Shown: positions 1-12,700 of the stretch, one piece after another
How positions within the stretch are numbered: position 1 is the stretch's first letter
How the letters are laid out: each line of letters begins with the position of its first letter
NCBI GenBank assembly: GCA_000697665.1
Contig: KL197743.1
Location: 8,247-62,292 of the forward strand
DNA: 54,046 bases
Direction: 5' to 3'
Source of the DNA: Jaapia argillacea MUCL 33604
Lineage: Eukaryota; Basidiomycota; Agaricomycetes; Jaapiales; Jaapiaceae
Translations under genes and position numbers: made by a program
Notes under the pieces: model-generated
Told to the model about the DNA's origin: nothing
Seen by the model: only the letters and a program-made list of their open reading frames with translations
Database searches by the model: none

Positions 1-1059
1 CATACTCTCTTATTCCAACTCATTCATTCACTTGCAGGTTCACTAACTTTCCCCCCTTACAACTTTCTAACCTATTCTCTTCCAGCTCCATATCCTCCCT
101 CCTCATTCCCAACTCATCCACTCCTAGATTCTCATCCCCTATTATTCCCAGTCCATTCACTCCTAGGTTCCTATCTTTCCCATTCTAGCTTGTCATCCTT
201 CCCTGTCAGGTTCTCAACCTTCTTCCTTCTTAGTTCCCATTTTCCTCTACCCCTACCACTAAACTATGGGATAGTAGATGACCATTCATCCCTAGGGAAA
301 GTCACTCGAGACACCATGCTGATGCGCGGGAGAGTGTGACGTGACACGTGACTACCTTCCAAATCTGGCAAGTGCTCCTGCTCCTGACCTCCAACTTTAT
401 ACCCCCTACAGCGCGCCAACCCAACCACAAAGGTCGATGAAACAAAGTGCGCTGGATAGCCAAGAAGGTACTCTATCATATGGAGGGGTCCCCCCCCCCC
501 GGAATCTTTTCCCCAATGCTTAATATTTATTTAAAAAAGGGGTATACAAACTACTTTTAGTCACCGACCCCTTCGGGGGCCGGCCACGATCATGTGGACT
601 TGGTCTAGACCGGACTCGGCAGTAATGTTGGGCTCGGTCCGGTGTTGGGAAGGCTTTGATGCTTCCTAGATCACGGGCCTTGTCACCGGCATTGTTGGTT
701 ATGATATTAACCGATGTCATTCACACACTAACCCTGTCTGGACTGACAGCGTGAATTTCGCCATACGCTTGCGACCAATAGCATAAATCACTGACTACTT
801 GTCCCGTAGTAATTATACCTAAGTAAGACCTGAACAGACAGTCGCGGGAGTTACTGCACATTCCGGTTTGACCTATGGTCGGCTGGGTGGCTATGCTTCT
901 ACTTCGCAGACCTATTACGGGTACAGTCCCTGTGCCATGGCAAGATTCGCTCTGCCCACTGACCTTGTCGGCTGCGATGGAGAACGGGTATATCATTCCC
1001 CGATGGGAATTCTCTCATGGGTACTCCGGGGTTAGTTCGGGCCGGAACCCATGCCAGGT
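1..1059. other. Gene-poor left end
   Basis: No open frame here resembles a known protein. The first 250 bases are CT-rich, with the word CCTAGRTTC or CCCAGTTC recurring about every 50 bases. Around 487-498 there is a run of C, followed by an AT-rich stretch near 520-545. I see no splice-supported gene. Confidence 0.5.
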
Positions 1060-1330
1060 AATATAAAAGCCTAGAGTAAAGAGTCTGAAGAGATTATCGA
1101 AACAGTGTCTACTCCTCGGATAGCCTGTTATTCTTTACTCCTTTTGACTTATCTTGATTCGCTCATGCTTCGCGCTCGCTTCCCACCTAACCCTAACCTA
1201 ACCCAATATAAAAGCCTAGAGTAAAGAGTCTGAAGAGATTATCGAAACAGTGTCTACTCTTCGGATAGCCTGTTATTCTTTACTCCTTTCGACTTATCTC
1301 GATTCGCTTGCGCTTCGTGCTCGCTCCACC
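1060..1330. repeat. Two tandem copies of a 145-bp repeat with telomere-like bases
   Basis: The block starting AATATAAAAGCCTAGAG at 1060 recurs at 1205, an offset of exactly 145 bases, and both copies end in a CGCTCGCT-type segment. Each copy carries the inverted pair GAGTAAAG and CTTTACTC (1074-1081 and 1133-1140 in the first), so the transcript could fold into a hairpin. The first copy ends in CCTAACCCTAACCTAACCC at about 1186-1204, which resembles CCCTAA telomere repeat; the second has only CCACCCTAAG there. The TATAAAAG start would also fit an LTR promoter, but no LTR ends were identified. Confidence 0.75.
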
Positions 1331-1339
1331 CTAAGTACG

Positions 1340-1685
1340 TTTTCCACGTTCGCAATCAATCACCTACGTGGGAGATCATCATATTTCACTACCTCTCACT
1401 GACATCCTTCGCTTTCCCACATATGCGATCGATCGCCTACGTGGGGAATCGTCATATTTCACCTCCTCTCACTGACATCCTTTGCTTTCCCACATACGCG
1501 ATCGATCGCCTGTGTGGGGAATCATCATATTTCACTCCCTCTCACTGACATCATTTGCTTTCCCACATACGCGATCGATCACCTACATGGGGAATCAACC
1601 TTTTCTCATCATCTTCATACTTTGACGTCTTGATGTACTGATACATGTTCCTTCCCACACATGGGATGCATCGCCTACGTGGTAA
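1340..1685. repeat. 73-bp tandem array with a 30-bp palindrome in each unit
   Basis: The word CATATTTCAC recurs at 1380, 1453 and 1526, a strict 73-base period. Each unit contains a near-perfect palindrome built on GCGATCGATCGC flanked by CCCACATA and TACGTGGG (1416-1446, 1489-1519, 1562-1592). Degenerate versions lie at about 1340-1373 and 1653-1684. The outer CCCAC/GTGGG arms vary together less than the spacers do. No coding potential is seen. Confidence 0.85.
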
Positions 1686-1990
1686 TAGTCTGCTTTCGAC
1701 CTTCACTCTCATTTATCTTCACATCTATACTTGCTTTACTCATACACTCGGAGGTCTTCTGTATCCTACTATTTCATGTCTATCTAACTGCACACCCTCC
1801 ATTCACAAAAGAAGTGATGAAAGTACCCTTCCTTAAGCATAACCCTAATACGAAAACAGCCTATAATTTCGCATTCATGCAAATCACCCTCGTTTGCTTC
1901 ATTTCATGGTTACTCTATCTCTTTCACAGCCACCTCATTGCTTTTCACATGAATGCGACTTGTTGCATTCATGCCAATTGATATCGTTTC

Positions 1991-2179
1991 TTAACGTATG
2001 ATATTCCATGATGCCTTCACAGCCCAAAAAGGGTCAAGGAACCTAGCCCTAAGGGTAACTTCATTACAATATCTGGGTAGTATCTGTTCCATAGTCATCA
2101 CTTCAGTCAGGCCAGGTACTTGCTGAAGCAGCTGGTTGACAGTATCCATAGTAGCCATGATGGTAGGGGTAGGAGACAA
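1991..2179 (-). other. Possible retroelement gag fragment
   Basis: A 62-codon minus-strand frame with ATG codons at 2179 and further downstream. Its codon choice (CTG, ATA, GGT, AGG) looks unlike the C-ending host genes nearby. I do not recognise a domain. Its isolation beside repeats suggests a fragment of a transposable element, but this is a weak inference. Confidence 0.2.
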
Positions 2180-2379
2180 GCTACTCCAACCTGAAGCTTG
2201 TATCGAGAGGAATCACAGAGATCACCCAAAGAGGCTTATCGGGACAAGATTGCAATCAAAACCGTGCCTCGAGCACCGAATCTGCTGAGAACCTTCAAGC
2301 CTCCTCGCGATAAGGCCGCGAAGCCTTCTCGGAACATGCCGCGGTCCCAATTCCATTCTGACCGAGGCGACGAGAGGTG

Positions 2380-2455
2380 GAACACAGAGTCTACCAGAGT
2401 CTACCAGAGTCTACCAAAGTCTACGAGACTCTCGGAGAGTCTCCGAGACTTTCCA
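2380..2455. repeat. Short GAGTCTACCA tandem repeat and inverted repeat
   Basis: The 10-base word GAGTCTACCA is repeated three times in a row from about 2388, with a fourth degenerate copy (AAGTCTACGA). It is followed by GAGACTCTCGGAGAGTCTC, which is largely self-complementary. This looks like slipped-strand expansion in non-coding DNA. Confidence 0.6.
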
Positions 2456-2799
2456 TTTCACGTACGTCCTCATCGAGCGTGCCTAAGGATCTCCTGTATC
2501 GTTTGTGCGAACTGCTCGTTCGATTGGCTTGGTCGCTGTACAACTGCGGCTTGTCGCTGATAGTCGATAGTCTACTGCAATTTGCGACGTCGCGATTAAA
2601 AATGTTTCATTGCTCGTGAGGTATGGCTGTCATCCTCATTCTCTTTTCCTCCACATCTAACTATCTAAATTTCCCTCAGTCTGACCACACCACACTCTAA
2701 TCCTTCTGGCTTCAATACATATCCCTTTCGGTTCTGGCCCATCGCATTCAAATCACAGCTTTCACTTGTTGCCACGAATGTCGACCTCGTTTCCCTCCC

Positions 2800-4440
2800 T
2801 CCCTATATTCTTCTATTCCTGAGGGTAGAGTACGGTCGTCTGAGGATCACTGTTGGAGCGTGGGTACTGCGTGTGAGTGTCGGTGAGTCGACATTGGCGC
2901 GTAAGTGTTGAATCGCGCGTTTTTGCATATTGGAGCCGCGGACGCCGGAGCTGAGAGTGAAGGGAACGGGAGGAGCTACAAGTTTGTTGAGGAGGAGAGC
3001 GAATGGTGTGATGATACAGGCAAGCATCGGCGAGATGGGGAAGGAGATGAGCGAGACTGCAGAGGATCGAGTCGGCTGAAGAGGATAGATCATTTTATGG
3101 GTCGAAACTTGAGGTCGGAGTTCAGACGGAATGGGGTCGGAGTCATTGGAGATCAACACGAGTGGGACTTAATATGAGTGGGCTTAGTGGGAGGGAGATC
3201 GAGAAGATGATTAGGATGGGGATGAGTGAGGATGATTGTGGTTGCAGCTGAGATTCGGGTTATCGCCTTCAATGAAGCGTTGAGTGAGTATACTCGAGAG
3301 GGGAAACGACCGTCAGGAGGATCTGAGACGAACGTTGGTGCATTTTCCTTTTTCTTCACTCCAGCTACGTTCTGAAACCGACACAGCCTGGTCAAACCCT
3401 GGAGAAAAGGCTTCGGAAACGAGTCGAATGATGACCGAATCATATCGTCGGTTGGCGCTCAGTCGACTACTGATCAATAATTTGGGAGCCATGCTCTCTT
3501 CTGCTTCCATACACTTCATCCCATTGTACCATGGGCCCACCTCAGCATTCGACTTTCAACCTGTGTCAATGATCTGATACGCGAACTATCACCCGCCAAC
3601 TTTTTCAATCGATCTCAAATTCTCGTCTTCTTCATGAGCTGTCGGTATCACAGTCCTTACCCTGCCCGTCGACGTCTTTTACAAAAGGATTCGAAACTGG
3701 GATTGTAGCGAACGGTCATCTTGTGGTATTGGCCCTGTGGTGGATAGTTTGCGCTGGAATGCTGGAAAGCTGGTGCATCATCCGCTACTGTTCTTGCACG
3801 TGCATCAAATCAATCCTTCCTGGCTGTCGAGATGATAGCGTGATGAGCGCGGTCGGAAGTTTGTTCGACGACATTTCAAGCGATCCACGAGCCGTATCCC
3901 CCTCAACAGTGTCCATTCACGAGCGACGAGATAAGGTCTCACCCACGAGGAGACTGTTGGTGGAGATGGGCTAGACTGAGGAAGTATGTTGAGGATGGGT
4001 GGTTGACTATGTTTGAGATCGAGTCGGTTGGAGAGGTCCGAGTGAGTAAGCTATCCTAACCACAACCATTCACTTTAACGCTACCTGGCTGGCTCCCATC
4101 CCTCTAGTCGTTTGAGGAGGATCCATGGGAAGTAGAGTGAGACTGGGAAGGTGGACCTTGGGATGAGTGGTTCTGAGGATGTCGTGGGAGGTGTGAGACG
4201 AGGTCGGAGTGGTTCTCTTGGGCGATTTTGATGATGGAGTGGGAGAGATGGAGATGAAGACATGCAGGTCCAGAATTACTGTAGTTCTTGAACGCACACC
4301 TCATGGTTGATTCTGAAAAGTTGGACCTAGAAAGAAGGGGAGAAGCCGGTCCAAGGAATGTGGGACTCATCGGTGGGAAACAGTAGGACGATGATGGTCA
4401 CCGAGCTTGAGCGACACACCATATCAGTACTACCACCTCG
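2800..4440 (-). repeat. Member I of a diverged dispersed repeat
   Basis: Read on the minus strand, this CT-rich stretch shares long words with the plus strand near 46.3 kb. CCTCAGAACCACTCATC is at 4162-4178 (reverse complement) and at 46275-46291. TTACTCACTCGGACCTCT is at 4032-4049 (reverse complement) and at 46476-46493. The word order is the same in both. A further stretch at about 2990-3030, reading LLLN-x3-PP-x-P in one frame, resembles one near 51.94 kb. There is no intact gene; it could be a decayed gene family or a non-coding repeat. Confidence 0.55.
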
Positions 4441-4618
4441 TTGCGGTAGCATATTTTGGAACATGGATGGAGGGAAGGTTGTCTCTGGAGTGAATACGAG
4501 AAGTGAGACATAATTCGTCTTTCACACTAGTAGCAGGAGAGCTTAGACATGACATGAGGCATCGGTGAGTGCTAACCAACTCCGATAAAACTGGTCCGGG
4601 AGTGATACATTGAGACAC

Positions 4619-6359
4619 TCAATTCAATACCTTCACTGCCGCATCCATCCCTATGCCCACTTTCGTAACCTTTCCAGTAGCGTCCTTGCTCTTCACACCT
4701 CTGACAAAAAACCCGAGACCACCTCCCACATTCCTCGGCTTCTCGCTCTCACCCCTCCGGAACTCTTCAACTAACTTACAACAACCCTCCAATGTAGTCC
4801 ATACCCCCCGATACCCCAGCCCTCCTTTCGATGGTGACAATCTGGCGCGACGATCATCAAATACGAGATGGAGGGTGGTCAACGAGAATAGGGATGGTTG
4901 GAGGTTGATTAAGTCCCCTGTTATGGGCGGGAGGATACGAGAAGCAGACGAGAGGATTGGAGAGCGAGACGACGAGAGGAAGTGATGGAGTATGTGGTAT
5001 ATTTCGACAACTTGAGCAAGGACGAGCATGAGCGTAGGAGAGAGGTATGGGAAGGTGGTTGCTCCGTCCGTGAGCGCGTTCAGGATTGTATACACGTCGG
5101 AGTAGGTTCGAGGGGGACCCGGGTCCGTGATGGTGAATGATTGGCCGGATATGTCCGGATTTGGGCTTCCTCTCGACAGTTCCAAGAGTCGGGCCTCGTA
5201 GCAGAGGTGGGCGAGAGAGCAATTCTCGACGTACATGAACGACGCGAGAATATGGGAGAACCATGTTGGATTGGTTTGGCGAGTCAAATAGGCACCACAG
5301 AGCATGTCTCCACCTGGCATCAGTGACGGAAGAAGTCAGAAGGGCAGCGTTTCAAAACTCGGAAGGACGAACCGGGACCAAACATCCCATTTCCAGGTCT
5401 CAGACAACCAGTCCTCAGGATCCTCCCATCATCACCACTCAGTTTCCCGTTAACCTTCTTCACAAGCTCCTCAGCACCCAACTTTGTAACCGAGTAGTTG
5501 GAAGAGAAATCTTCATGCTTCCTCGGTAATCTCTTCTCGTCGTCGTCCAACATCTGAACAAATCCCTTGGGCTTATCATCCGCCGACCATGAAAACGGGT
5601 TCAAGAAAAAATTAGATGATTTGACGCAGACTGAGCCTGAAGATGTATATAAAAGAGCGGTAGCCCCGATACGAATGGCTGCATCAATGACGTTTTGAGT
5701 ACCGGTGATGTTGACGGCGGAGGAACGTAGGAGGAGGGATGGATGTCGTTCGTGTGGACGCATTATCGATGCTGTGTGGAAAATGGTGGTTTCTTCGTCT
5801 GCTTTGCTAGGTGAAGGCCAAGGAGCGTCAAAAGCCTGCATAACGGCTCTCGCGTCGGTGATATTTGCATGCTTGAAATCGACGAGCTTTGCAGGTCCTG
5901 TCGTGAGGTCCTTGCGAGTTGGGGGGTGAATATCGACAATGCGAATGTGGCTTGGGTCTTCGCCGCGATGGAGGAGGTGGATGACCATCCATCCACCTAG
6001 GAATCCAGCCTTTGGGAACAAATTAACGCACAAAATACGTGGAGTTGGGAAGACGCAAACTTTTACGACATTGCGAAGACTTTCCAGACTCCCGCAAAGG
6101 AAGAGAATAAAGTGAAGGTACTCACCCCTCCGACAACAATGTATCTCCTTCCCGTCTTGGGTGGTACCTGGTCATCAATTGAATGTGGCGAGGCTTGGTA
6201 TGCATCGAATGTCTCGAGGGCGCCTTGGTTCGTCAGTCGTGAGGGCGAGAACGTAGCTGCTTCAGGTGGAAGGATGCAGAGCTTCTTGTCATTCCAACGG
6301 ATGTATTGGATCAAAGGTAGAACCAGTAAGAAAACAAATGCGACGATCCACAGCAACAT
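4619..6359 (-). CDS. 3-beta-HSD-family NAD(P)-dependent dehydrogenase (sterol/steroid type)
   Basis: Three exons (6359-6126, 6009-5373, 5313-4619) join to 521 codons. The protein starts with a hydrophobic anchor (residues 2-20, LLWIVAFVFLL type), so it probably sits in the ER membrane. The first intron interrupts the nucleotide-binding loop, and splicing restores VVGGAGFLGG, the Rossmann GxxGxxG. The catalytic YSVTK (YxxxK) follows a TSSGSV strand, and FMYVENCSLAHLC matches the cofactor/substrate region of sterol-4-alpha-carboxylate 3-dehydrogenases (ERG26-like) and 3-beta-hydroxysteroid dehydrogenases. At about 520 aa it is longer than ERG26 (about 350 aa) because of the N-terminal anchor and a C-terminal extension, so the substrate is uncertain. 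Introns are 116 and 59 nt. The gene lies 360 bp downstream of the zinc-finger gene on the same strand. Confidence 0.88.
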
Positions 6360-6719
6360 CGTCGCTGCCAGTCAGATGGGAAGTAGTGGCCTTGAGTGCT
6401 AGTGAAATATTGAACATGATGGAATTACGAGATCAGAGTCTGCAGCGAGCAAAGTCGACACTTCGGTTACATTTCAGACCTCAGACGAAAGGACAGCATG
6501 GCATTGACAAGGGCAGCATATCAAAGCAATTAGTTTCAATGCGTAGGACAGCGAGTGGGCGAAAGCAAGAGACAGCAGTAGGCGGTATGAGCATAGCAAA
6601 GTACATATAACCTGCATAGCGAACACAATTACATGAATTGAATGGTTGGATGGCATATGTACAGCTTGAACGAAATGAAAAAAACAAAAGCAACCAAGTG
6701 ACAACAAAACGACGAAATG

Positions 6720-9700
6720 CTACACATCCTCGGTTTTCAACCAGTCCCCAACGACCGTGGAGTTGTTCGCCTCCGCAGCGTCGACAGCTTCCAGCAACTC
6801 TGCGTCGGCATCCGCTTCAGCATCAGCATCCGCGTCCACCTCCGGCTCTCCATCGGCGTCAGCATCGCCGTCGACATCAGCGGAAGCTGGAGGGTCGACA
6901 TCCATCATATTCAGAGGCGAAGCCGGTTTGCTCGGTCTCGCAGACCCAGGAGGTGATCGTTTCGTAGGAGCTGCAGCAAGTGGTACGGGGGGTGAAGTCG
7001 AATCCCGTTCACCCATTCGGCCATTCGACACGGATTGAGAACCAGATCGACGGCCTTCACTTCCTCGAGAACTTCTTGATCGTATCTCGACGTCCTCAAC
7101 GTGGGTACCTGGACTACGAATGGAAGGTGGACGGGAGTGAGGGCCAGGACCTGAAGTGAGAGGGTCGACGTTGATATACGGAGGTGTAGGGGGTGATTTC
7201 GCCGATGGAACATTACTGCGGGCATGTATTGCTGAATGAGACGAGCCGGGTCTCTGTTCGCGTTCTCGATTAGGGAAAGGTGGATGAGGAGTTACGAGAT
7301 GAGTGCCACTCGGGCCTAAGCCACTATTCGGAGATGCATGTCGAACAGGCATAGTATCCGTCCGATGAATTGATCGATCGGAACCTTGGGATGAGGGCTG
7401 GCCTTGGAGGTGTGGATGACGGAAGGAAGATTGTGATTGCGAATGATGGATCGAATCACCGCCAACATGAGACAACGATCGATGATGATTGGCGCTACCG
7501 TTATTCGCGAGTTGTTGGTTGCTCTCGAGGGTCCCACGTCGTTCGACCCGTTTCATCTTCTTCCGGCAACTAGAACAAAAGATGAAGAATTAGATCCAAA
7601 CTAACCAACTGAGATGAGAGAGAGGAACATACCGATCACAAACCGTACCGGGTCCCTCAGGCCCAGGACCCCACTTCTCGACACATTTACCCTCCTTGTA
7701 CCGTCCCGGAAGTCCACACTGCCGACATATGCGTTGACCTTGAGCGTTCGTCGGAGGGTACCCACCGCCAGCCAAGGCTGACGACGGACCGGAGATTACA
7801 CTACCGTTGGGACCTACAAGTACACAAGTCGATCAATAACATGAAACGGAAGAAAAACCAACAAATGACGGACCTAATGTCATCACACTCCCGTTCGCAC
7901 TCACAGTCCCACTCGCCGAAGCTGTGCTCCCACCCGTTGCAGGTCCCTTCGCCTTCTTGACCGGAGCACCCGTAACTGGCGGAGCGAAGATATGGGTCTG
8001 GTACGCCTGCATCTGACCCGGTTGAGGTAAAGGTCCAGGAGGCCCCGACCCAGGACCCCCCATACCTCCACCCATCGAATTCGGATTAACAGTTGGATTA
8101 TTTGAATTCGAGTGCGAGACGGATAGCGCTGACGTTCGAGGTCGGTGACCGTGGGGTTGGGGTTGACCGGAAACTTGTTGGGAGTGCATATATGGCGATC
8201 CATGAGCTGATGGATGGTGATAGGCTCCTGGTGAAGCTGAACGATTACGACCGCGGGAGTGTGAGTGGTGAGGGGAGTGAGAATGGGCGTGTGCGGAAGC
8301 TGGTCGGTGGTGGTGAGTTCGATGAATAATCTGAGGATCCATAGGGTCAGGACCGGGTATGATTTGTCCATCCGGTCCACGCCTTTCGACTGGGTCTGTG
8401 GTGGCCTCCAACAACATCTCATCCAAGCTCTTGGAGCTGGATCGACTGGAACCTCTGGATATGGGGGATCGCGTGAGCGACCTCCCTCGTCGTTCGACAT
8501 GCAGATGCTGCTGTCCGCTACCGCGAGAATGCGAGGAGTGAGGGGGGTCGGGGTATCGTTCGCGGTATTGTTCCGAACGTTGTTGTTGTTGGATCAATCG
8601 TTCGCGTTGGAGTTGATCTTCACGATTGTGCCGATGAGAGGTGGGAGGGTAGGGATTGGATTGGACGTGCGCACCGGGTGGAGGGGGGAAGTGTGGTGGA
8701 AGAGGCTGAGGTGCCATCTGGGCATGGTGAATATGCGACGGTTCGATCGACTGCGAGACGAAGATCAGAAAAGCCGCATATAATGACTACTGATGGAAGA
8801 GTGACTCACTGGATCAACAAAACTCTCATTGGGTCTGCTACGATCGCTTCGCTGTCTCTTGCTGGGTGGTGCTGGATAACCAGCACCATCAAGGCTTCCG
8901 GCGCGCGGTCTGACTCGACTATGTGAGCCAACATTCGGATTTGGAGGGGGAGGTAACGGAATTGAAGGGAAATTCTGAGTCGATTGAGACATAGTCCCAC
9001 CTCGATGCGACAGTGAAGACATCCGGGAGGGAACGGGTAGTGGATGGCCAGAAGGTGGATGATGTCGTGAGTGGTAGGATTGTGATGGGACGAGGTTCAT
9101 CTGATGTGTTGGGATGGATTGTTGTGGATGGGTTTGGTGAGGGGGCTGCCCAAGAATCGGTATCGGCGCCAGCACGAGTTGACCTCCGCCTTCTGCGACG
9201 ATACGAGAATATCCGGCTCGAGTATCTGCAGCACGAAACTCGAGAGAAGCGAGGTGTCGGTCCAAGTCTGCCCAGGACTCGGAGACGATTCGTAGCCTAG
9301 CCTCTGCTTCATCTCGAGCTATCTCCGCACGCTCAGCACGAGCCTCGAAATCGAGGAGAGCCTTGAGGTCTGACGATTGGGGGGTTGTTGGAGTCGGAGC
9401 AGACGCCGAAGTTACAGTAGCAGACGAGGGAGGCTCTGAAGAGGCAGATAGAGGAGAGATAGCGGTTAGCAGACGTTCTGCCTTTTCAGCTCTGCGTCTG
9501 AGAGTGGAGACTTCGCGCTTGAGAGATTCGGTCTCTCTCAGACTATTGGCGAGCATAGCTGCGAGTTGTGACGATGATGCACCATTGGCGGAGGGTGAAG
9601 GGTTGCCATTAGCAGGAACAGTAGAGCTCAACGGAGAGCGAACGGTGACTGTCGGTGGTGAAGTAACCTGCGAAGCCGAGGGCTGCGGGGAGGCGGACAT
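6720..9700 (-). CDS. GATA-like zinc-finger protein with coiled coil, low-complexity rich
   Basis: Four exons (9700-8810, 8750-7874, 7813-7633, 7569-6720) join to 932 codons with every junction in frame. Residues about 45-160 hold two heptad-like helices (SLKREVSTLRRRAEKAERLL and a second E/R/A-rich stretch). The middle is Ser/Pro/His-rich. Around residues 619-651 lies CRQCG-x25-CDRC followed by KKMKRVERR, and it contains GPGPEGPGTVC, close to the GPEGPGTLC core of GATA fingers. The spacing CX2C-X25-CX2C is longer than the canonical X17-X20, and the last cysteine pair is split by an intron. The tail carries an acidic Asp/Ala repeat (DADADAEADADA) before the stop. I infer a nuclear transcriptional regulator; the DNA target is unknown. 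The ATG at 9700 is the first in frame, and 3.4 kb of non-coding DNA lies upstream. Confidence 0.8.
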
Positions 9701-12700
9701 GGATCGCCAGGATTTTAGTCGTTGTCGTCGTGTGTAACGACGAGCTCGAGGTGCTAGAGGACGTCAAGGACGATGGAGACGGATATGGGATGTTGGAGTG
9801 GCGGTGAGAGGGCGGGCGGAGATGATCCATTGGAATTTGTGTTTATGATAAGTACGGCGGCACGTTCAAACTCTTCTCGCGTCAGAACGTCGTTTTTCCT
9901 CGGCCGGTTTGGGCATCGCCGATTTCGTTGCCATATTTAGAAGGTTCGCACAGCCACCGTCACCTGCTGCGCCAATCGGTCCCGCCGGTCAACCATACAA
10001 TATCAACACGACCCCGACCACCCCTCCGCCATACCGACAATCAACTCGTCCCTTCCCGGATTCGAACTTGCTCTCGTCCGTCCTCTGCGTCTTCTAGCCT
10101 CAATTGCTCCCTGCCCCTCCAATTGTCCTGCCATTCCCACCCTCATATCACCCTCCATCCCGTCCTCAGTCCGATTGTCCCAGCTCTAGTCTCTTTCATT
10201 TCTCCTGTTGCTCGGGGCTGTGTGCTATTTCAAGTTGAGTGGGTCGAGTGGGACAACAATTAGCTGGGGTCTTGCCTCGTGTCGGCGCTCTGCAAATTTG
10301 AGCGCCCTCATCGGATTGATTGTTCCGATTTTGGCCACTCATTCAGCGGGAATGGTTTAGCCGTCGCAAACGGTGGCGTACGGCCCGCCCGACGCCCGCC
10401 ACATGTTTCCCAAGACCTTCCAAACAGAACCAGCTGACGTACCAATCGATGAGGAAACTCCGCTCTAAACGGCGGGTTCTGTTACTCGGCTCCAGGCGTA
10501 GAGTCCGCCCAGTGTGCCTTGTGTGATCTTTACCACTTGGCCTCGACGAACGTGCGGTCACACCATTCCATTTCCCATCTAGCTCGGGCGGTCTGGTTTC
10601 CTTTGCATGCCGCAAAACATGCGGTTTCGCATCCAAACTGCCTTGTTTCCACCTTTCTGTCAACCCGAGCCTCATCTGGTCAGCTCGGTCCAACTTCTAC
10701 CGCTGGGAATTCTCTGCTGCGAACCACACCTTTGCAACGAGGCCGACTCCTGATATCGGGCTGATCCTTGATGGCGTTGATTAAGTTGGCGCCGCTGCCA
10801 TAATTTCCCAAATGCTGTGACACAACGCCATCAACTCTTCCCCCTTTAGCTTTCCTCTCTTACCATCTTCGTCCTCTTGGATCCTTTCTTCCTAAATGGA
10901 CATCCTTGCCCCACGATAGACGCTTTATCGTGCCTCGCGCCATGTACCGCCCACCTCGGACATGCGCAACCCGACACTCGTACCAATCCTTTATTGTCTC
11001 TTCTGCATCTCGTACTACCCTTTCGATTCTCAGAGACGCTCGGATTGGACCCATTTCAATTTGCATATCCGCTCCACCCTGCACCCGTGCCGCTGCTGCG
11101 ATTTTTAGTGGTTGATGCGCACCCCAAGGGCCTTTTGCGAGCCCTTCAACAGTAACGTCACACGATCTCTCGTCATACCCGCTTCCCTAAATTCCTTTTC
11201 TTGAAAGGAAGGAAGGCCGCCTCACACCCTGACGAATCGCAAGGCGCTCTTTGCGTTCCTTTCAGGTTATCTCACTGACTTTTCTCATCCTCTTCAGGCT
11301 TCTAGAACCCCGGGGGCGAGCGCATGCGACTGTACAGCACGGTCCGTGGATCACCCCGTTCCTAGCCAGATATATGCCGGGTCCAAACTAAGCCGGCATT
11401 TGCGACATCTCGTCTCTTCACACGCCTGCCTGACTCTCCCCCTTCCTTCTGATTCACGAGAGGGCGCTAACCCCAAACTGTCCATCCAAGCTCGGAGAGT
11501 GCGCACCGACTCGCACATCCCCACCGACACGTTTTTTTTGCTCCCTTCGCATTTCCCTCTCGTACGCCTCATTTTTCTGGCAACTCACTTTGATTGTAGG
11601 TCTCTCTATGGACAACGCTGATCGATAGTCTACAGCATGTTTTGCTGATTGCGTTTCCCTTTGCGTCCTAGCCACCAAACTCGCCCAGTTCCCGCGTCCC
11701 ATTCGGTGATCAACCAATCTATTGGGTCGTGAAAAGACAGTGGACGGGTCACCTGTACTCTACCACTCAGTCAATTCACCGCACTTGGTTTCTTTCAGCC
11801 GCTTCAAGGTCTCTTTACCTCCACCATTCACGGACAATTTATTCCGAGCTCGGCTACTGAGCCCTGTGTTCATGACGCTCGTGTTGGAAATGTGGTAATG
11901 CCGCAGCGTCGGTCGAGATGAAGAAGCGGTGGAATTATCCTTCTTGCGGGTCGCGCTGGGTCACATGAACCTCCAAGTGCTTCTCGCTATCTTGTATCGG
12001 CGGTACTCTGGGCACCCGCATCCTCTGTTCTCCGCGGAGGCTTTTACTTGGTGTGTAAGGGAATGATCGACGCTGTCTTGTGGTTTCGTCAATCCCATGT
12101 AAACTCGATTTTGAATCTAATTGTTTTCGTTTCTTAGTGCTTTTCGTGTAGGCTGGTCAATGTTCACTGACCACGGGCGCACTGATTTTCAAAGCCGACA
12201 GCGCAGTGATTGGTTCTTATTGTCATTGACTCCCGACCCTCGAAGAAGAACTGCCAAGATTACTGCATTACCGTCGTACCACATCCAAGAGATGGATCTC
12301 CGCCGCCTCGTCAAAATTTCCCAGAGACAATTCCTCTCCCTGAGGCACTTTACCGATCTTTCGCTCTCCCCGCGGGGTATCTTGGGTCTCTGCGAAACAG
12401 CAGCAAGTGACGATGCGTCTCCCACTGAGGCCCTACACGCGATAAACACGCTGCAAGTTCTTGTACCTAACGAATTGTGCTATTCGCGGATCTTGTGCCC
12501 GTTTTTTCTTGACATTCGGCCTTTCGAGGCGTGTCTCTGCCGGCCCGACTCACCATTGGATAATGGCTTGTTCAGTCGATATCGGCTACGAGCCCAACCT
12601 GCTGTGAGGAGATACGCCACTCCACAACTCCCCCCTTCTCTCTCTGTGTTTGCGATACATTTTTGACCCTTCGCCTGAATTCGAACCGCTAGAAGACTCA

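Noticed and set aside
6757-7038. A Ser/Ala repeat frame (SASASASAS) on the plus strand
   Set aside because: It is the antisense reading of the Asp/Ala acidic repeat at the end of the zinc-finger gene.
12121-12666. A 181-codon plus-strand frame in the long intergenic region
   Set aside because: No domain, no splice support, and overlapping frames of similar length on both strands.
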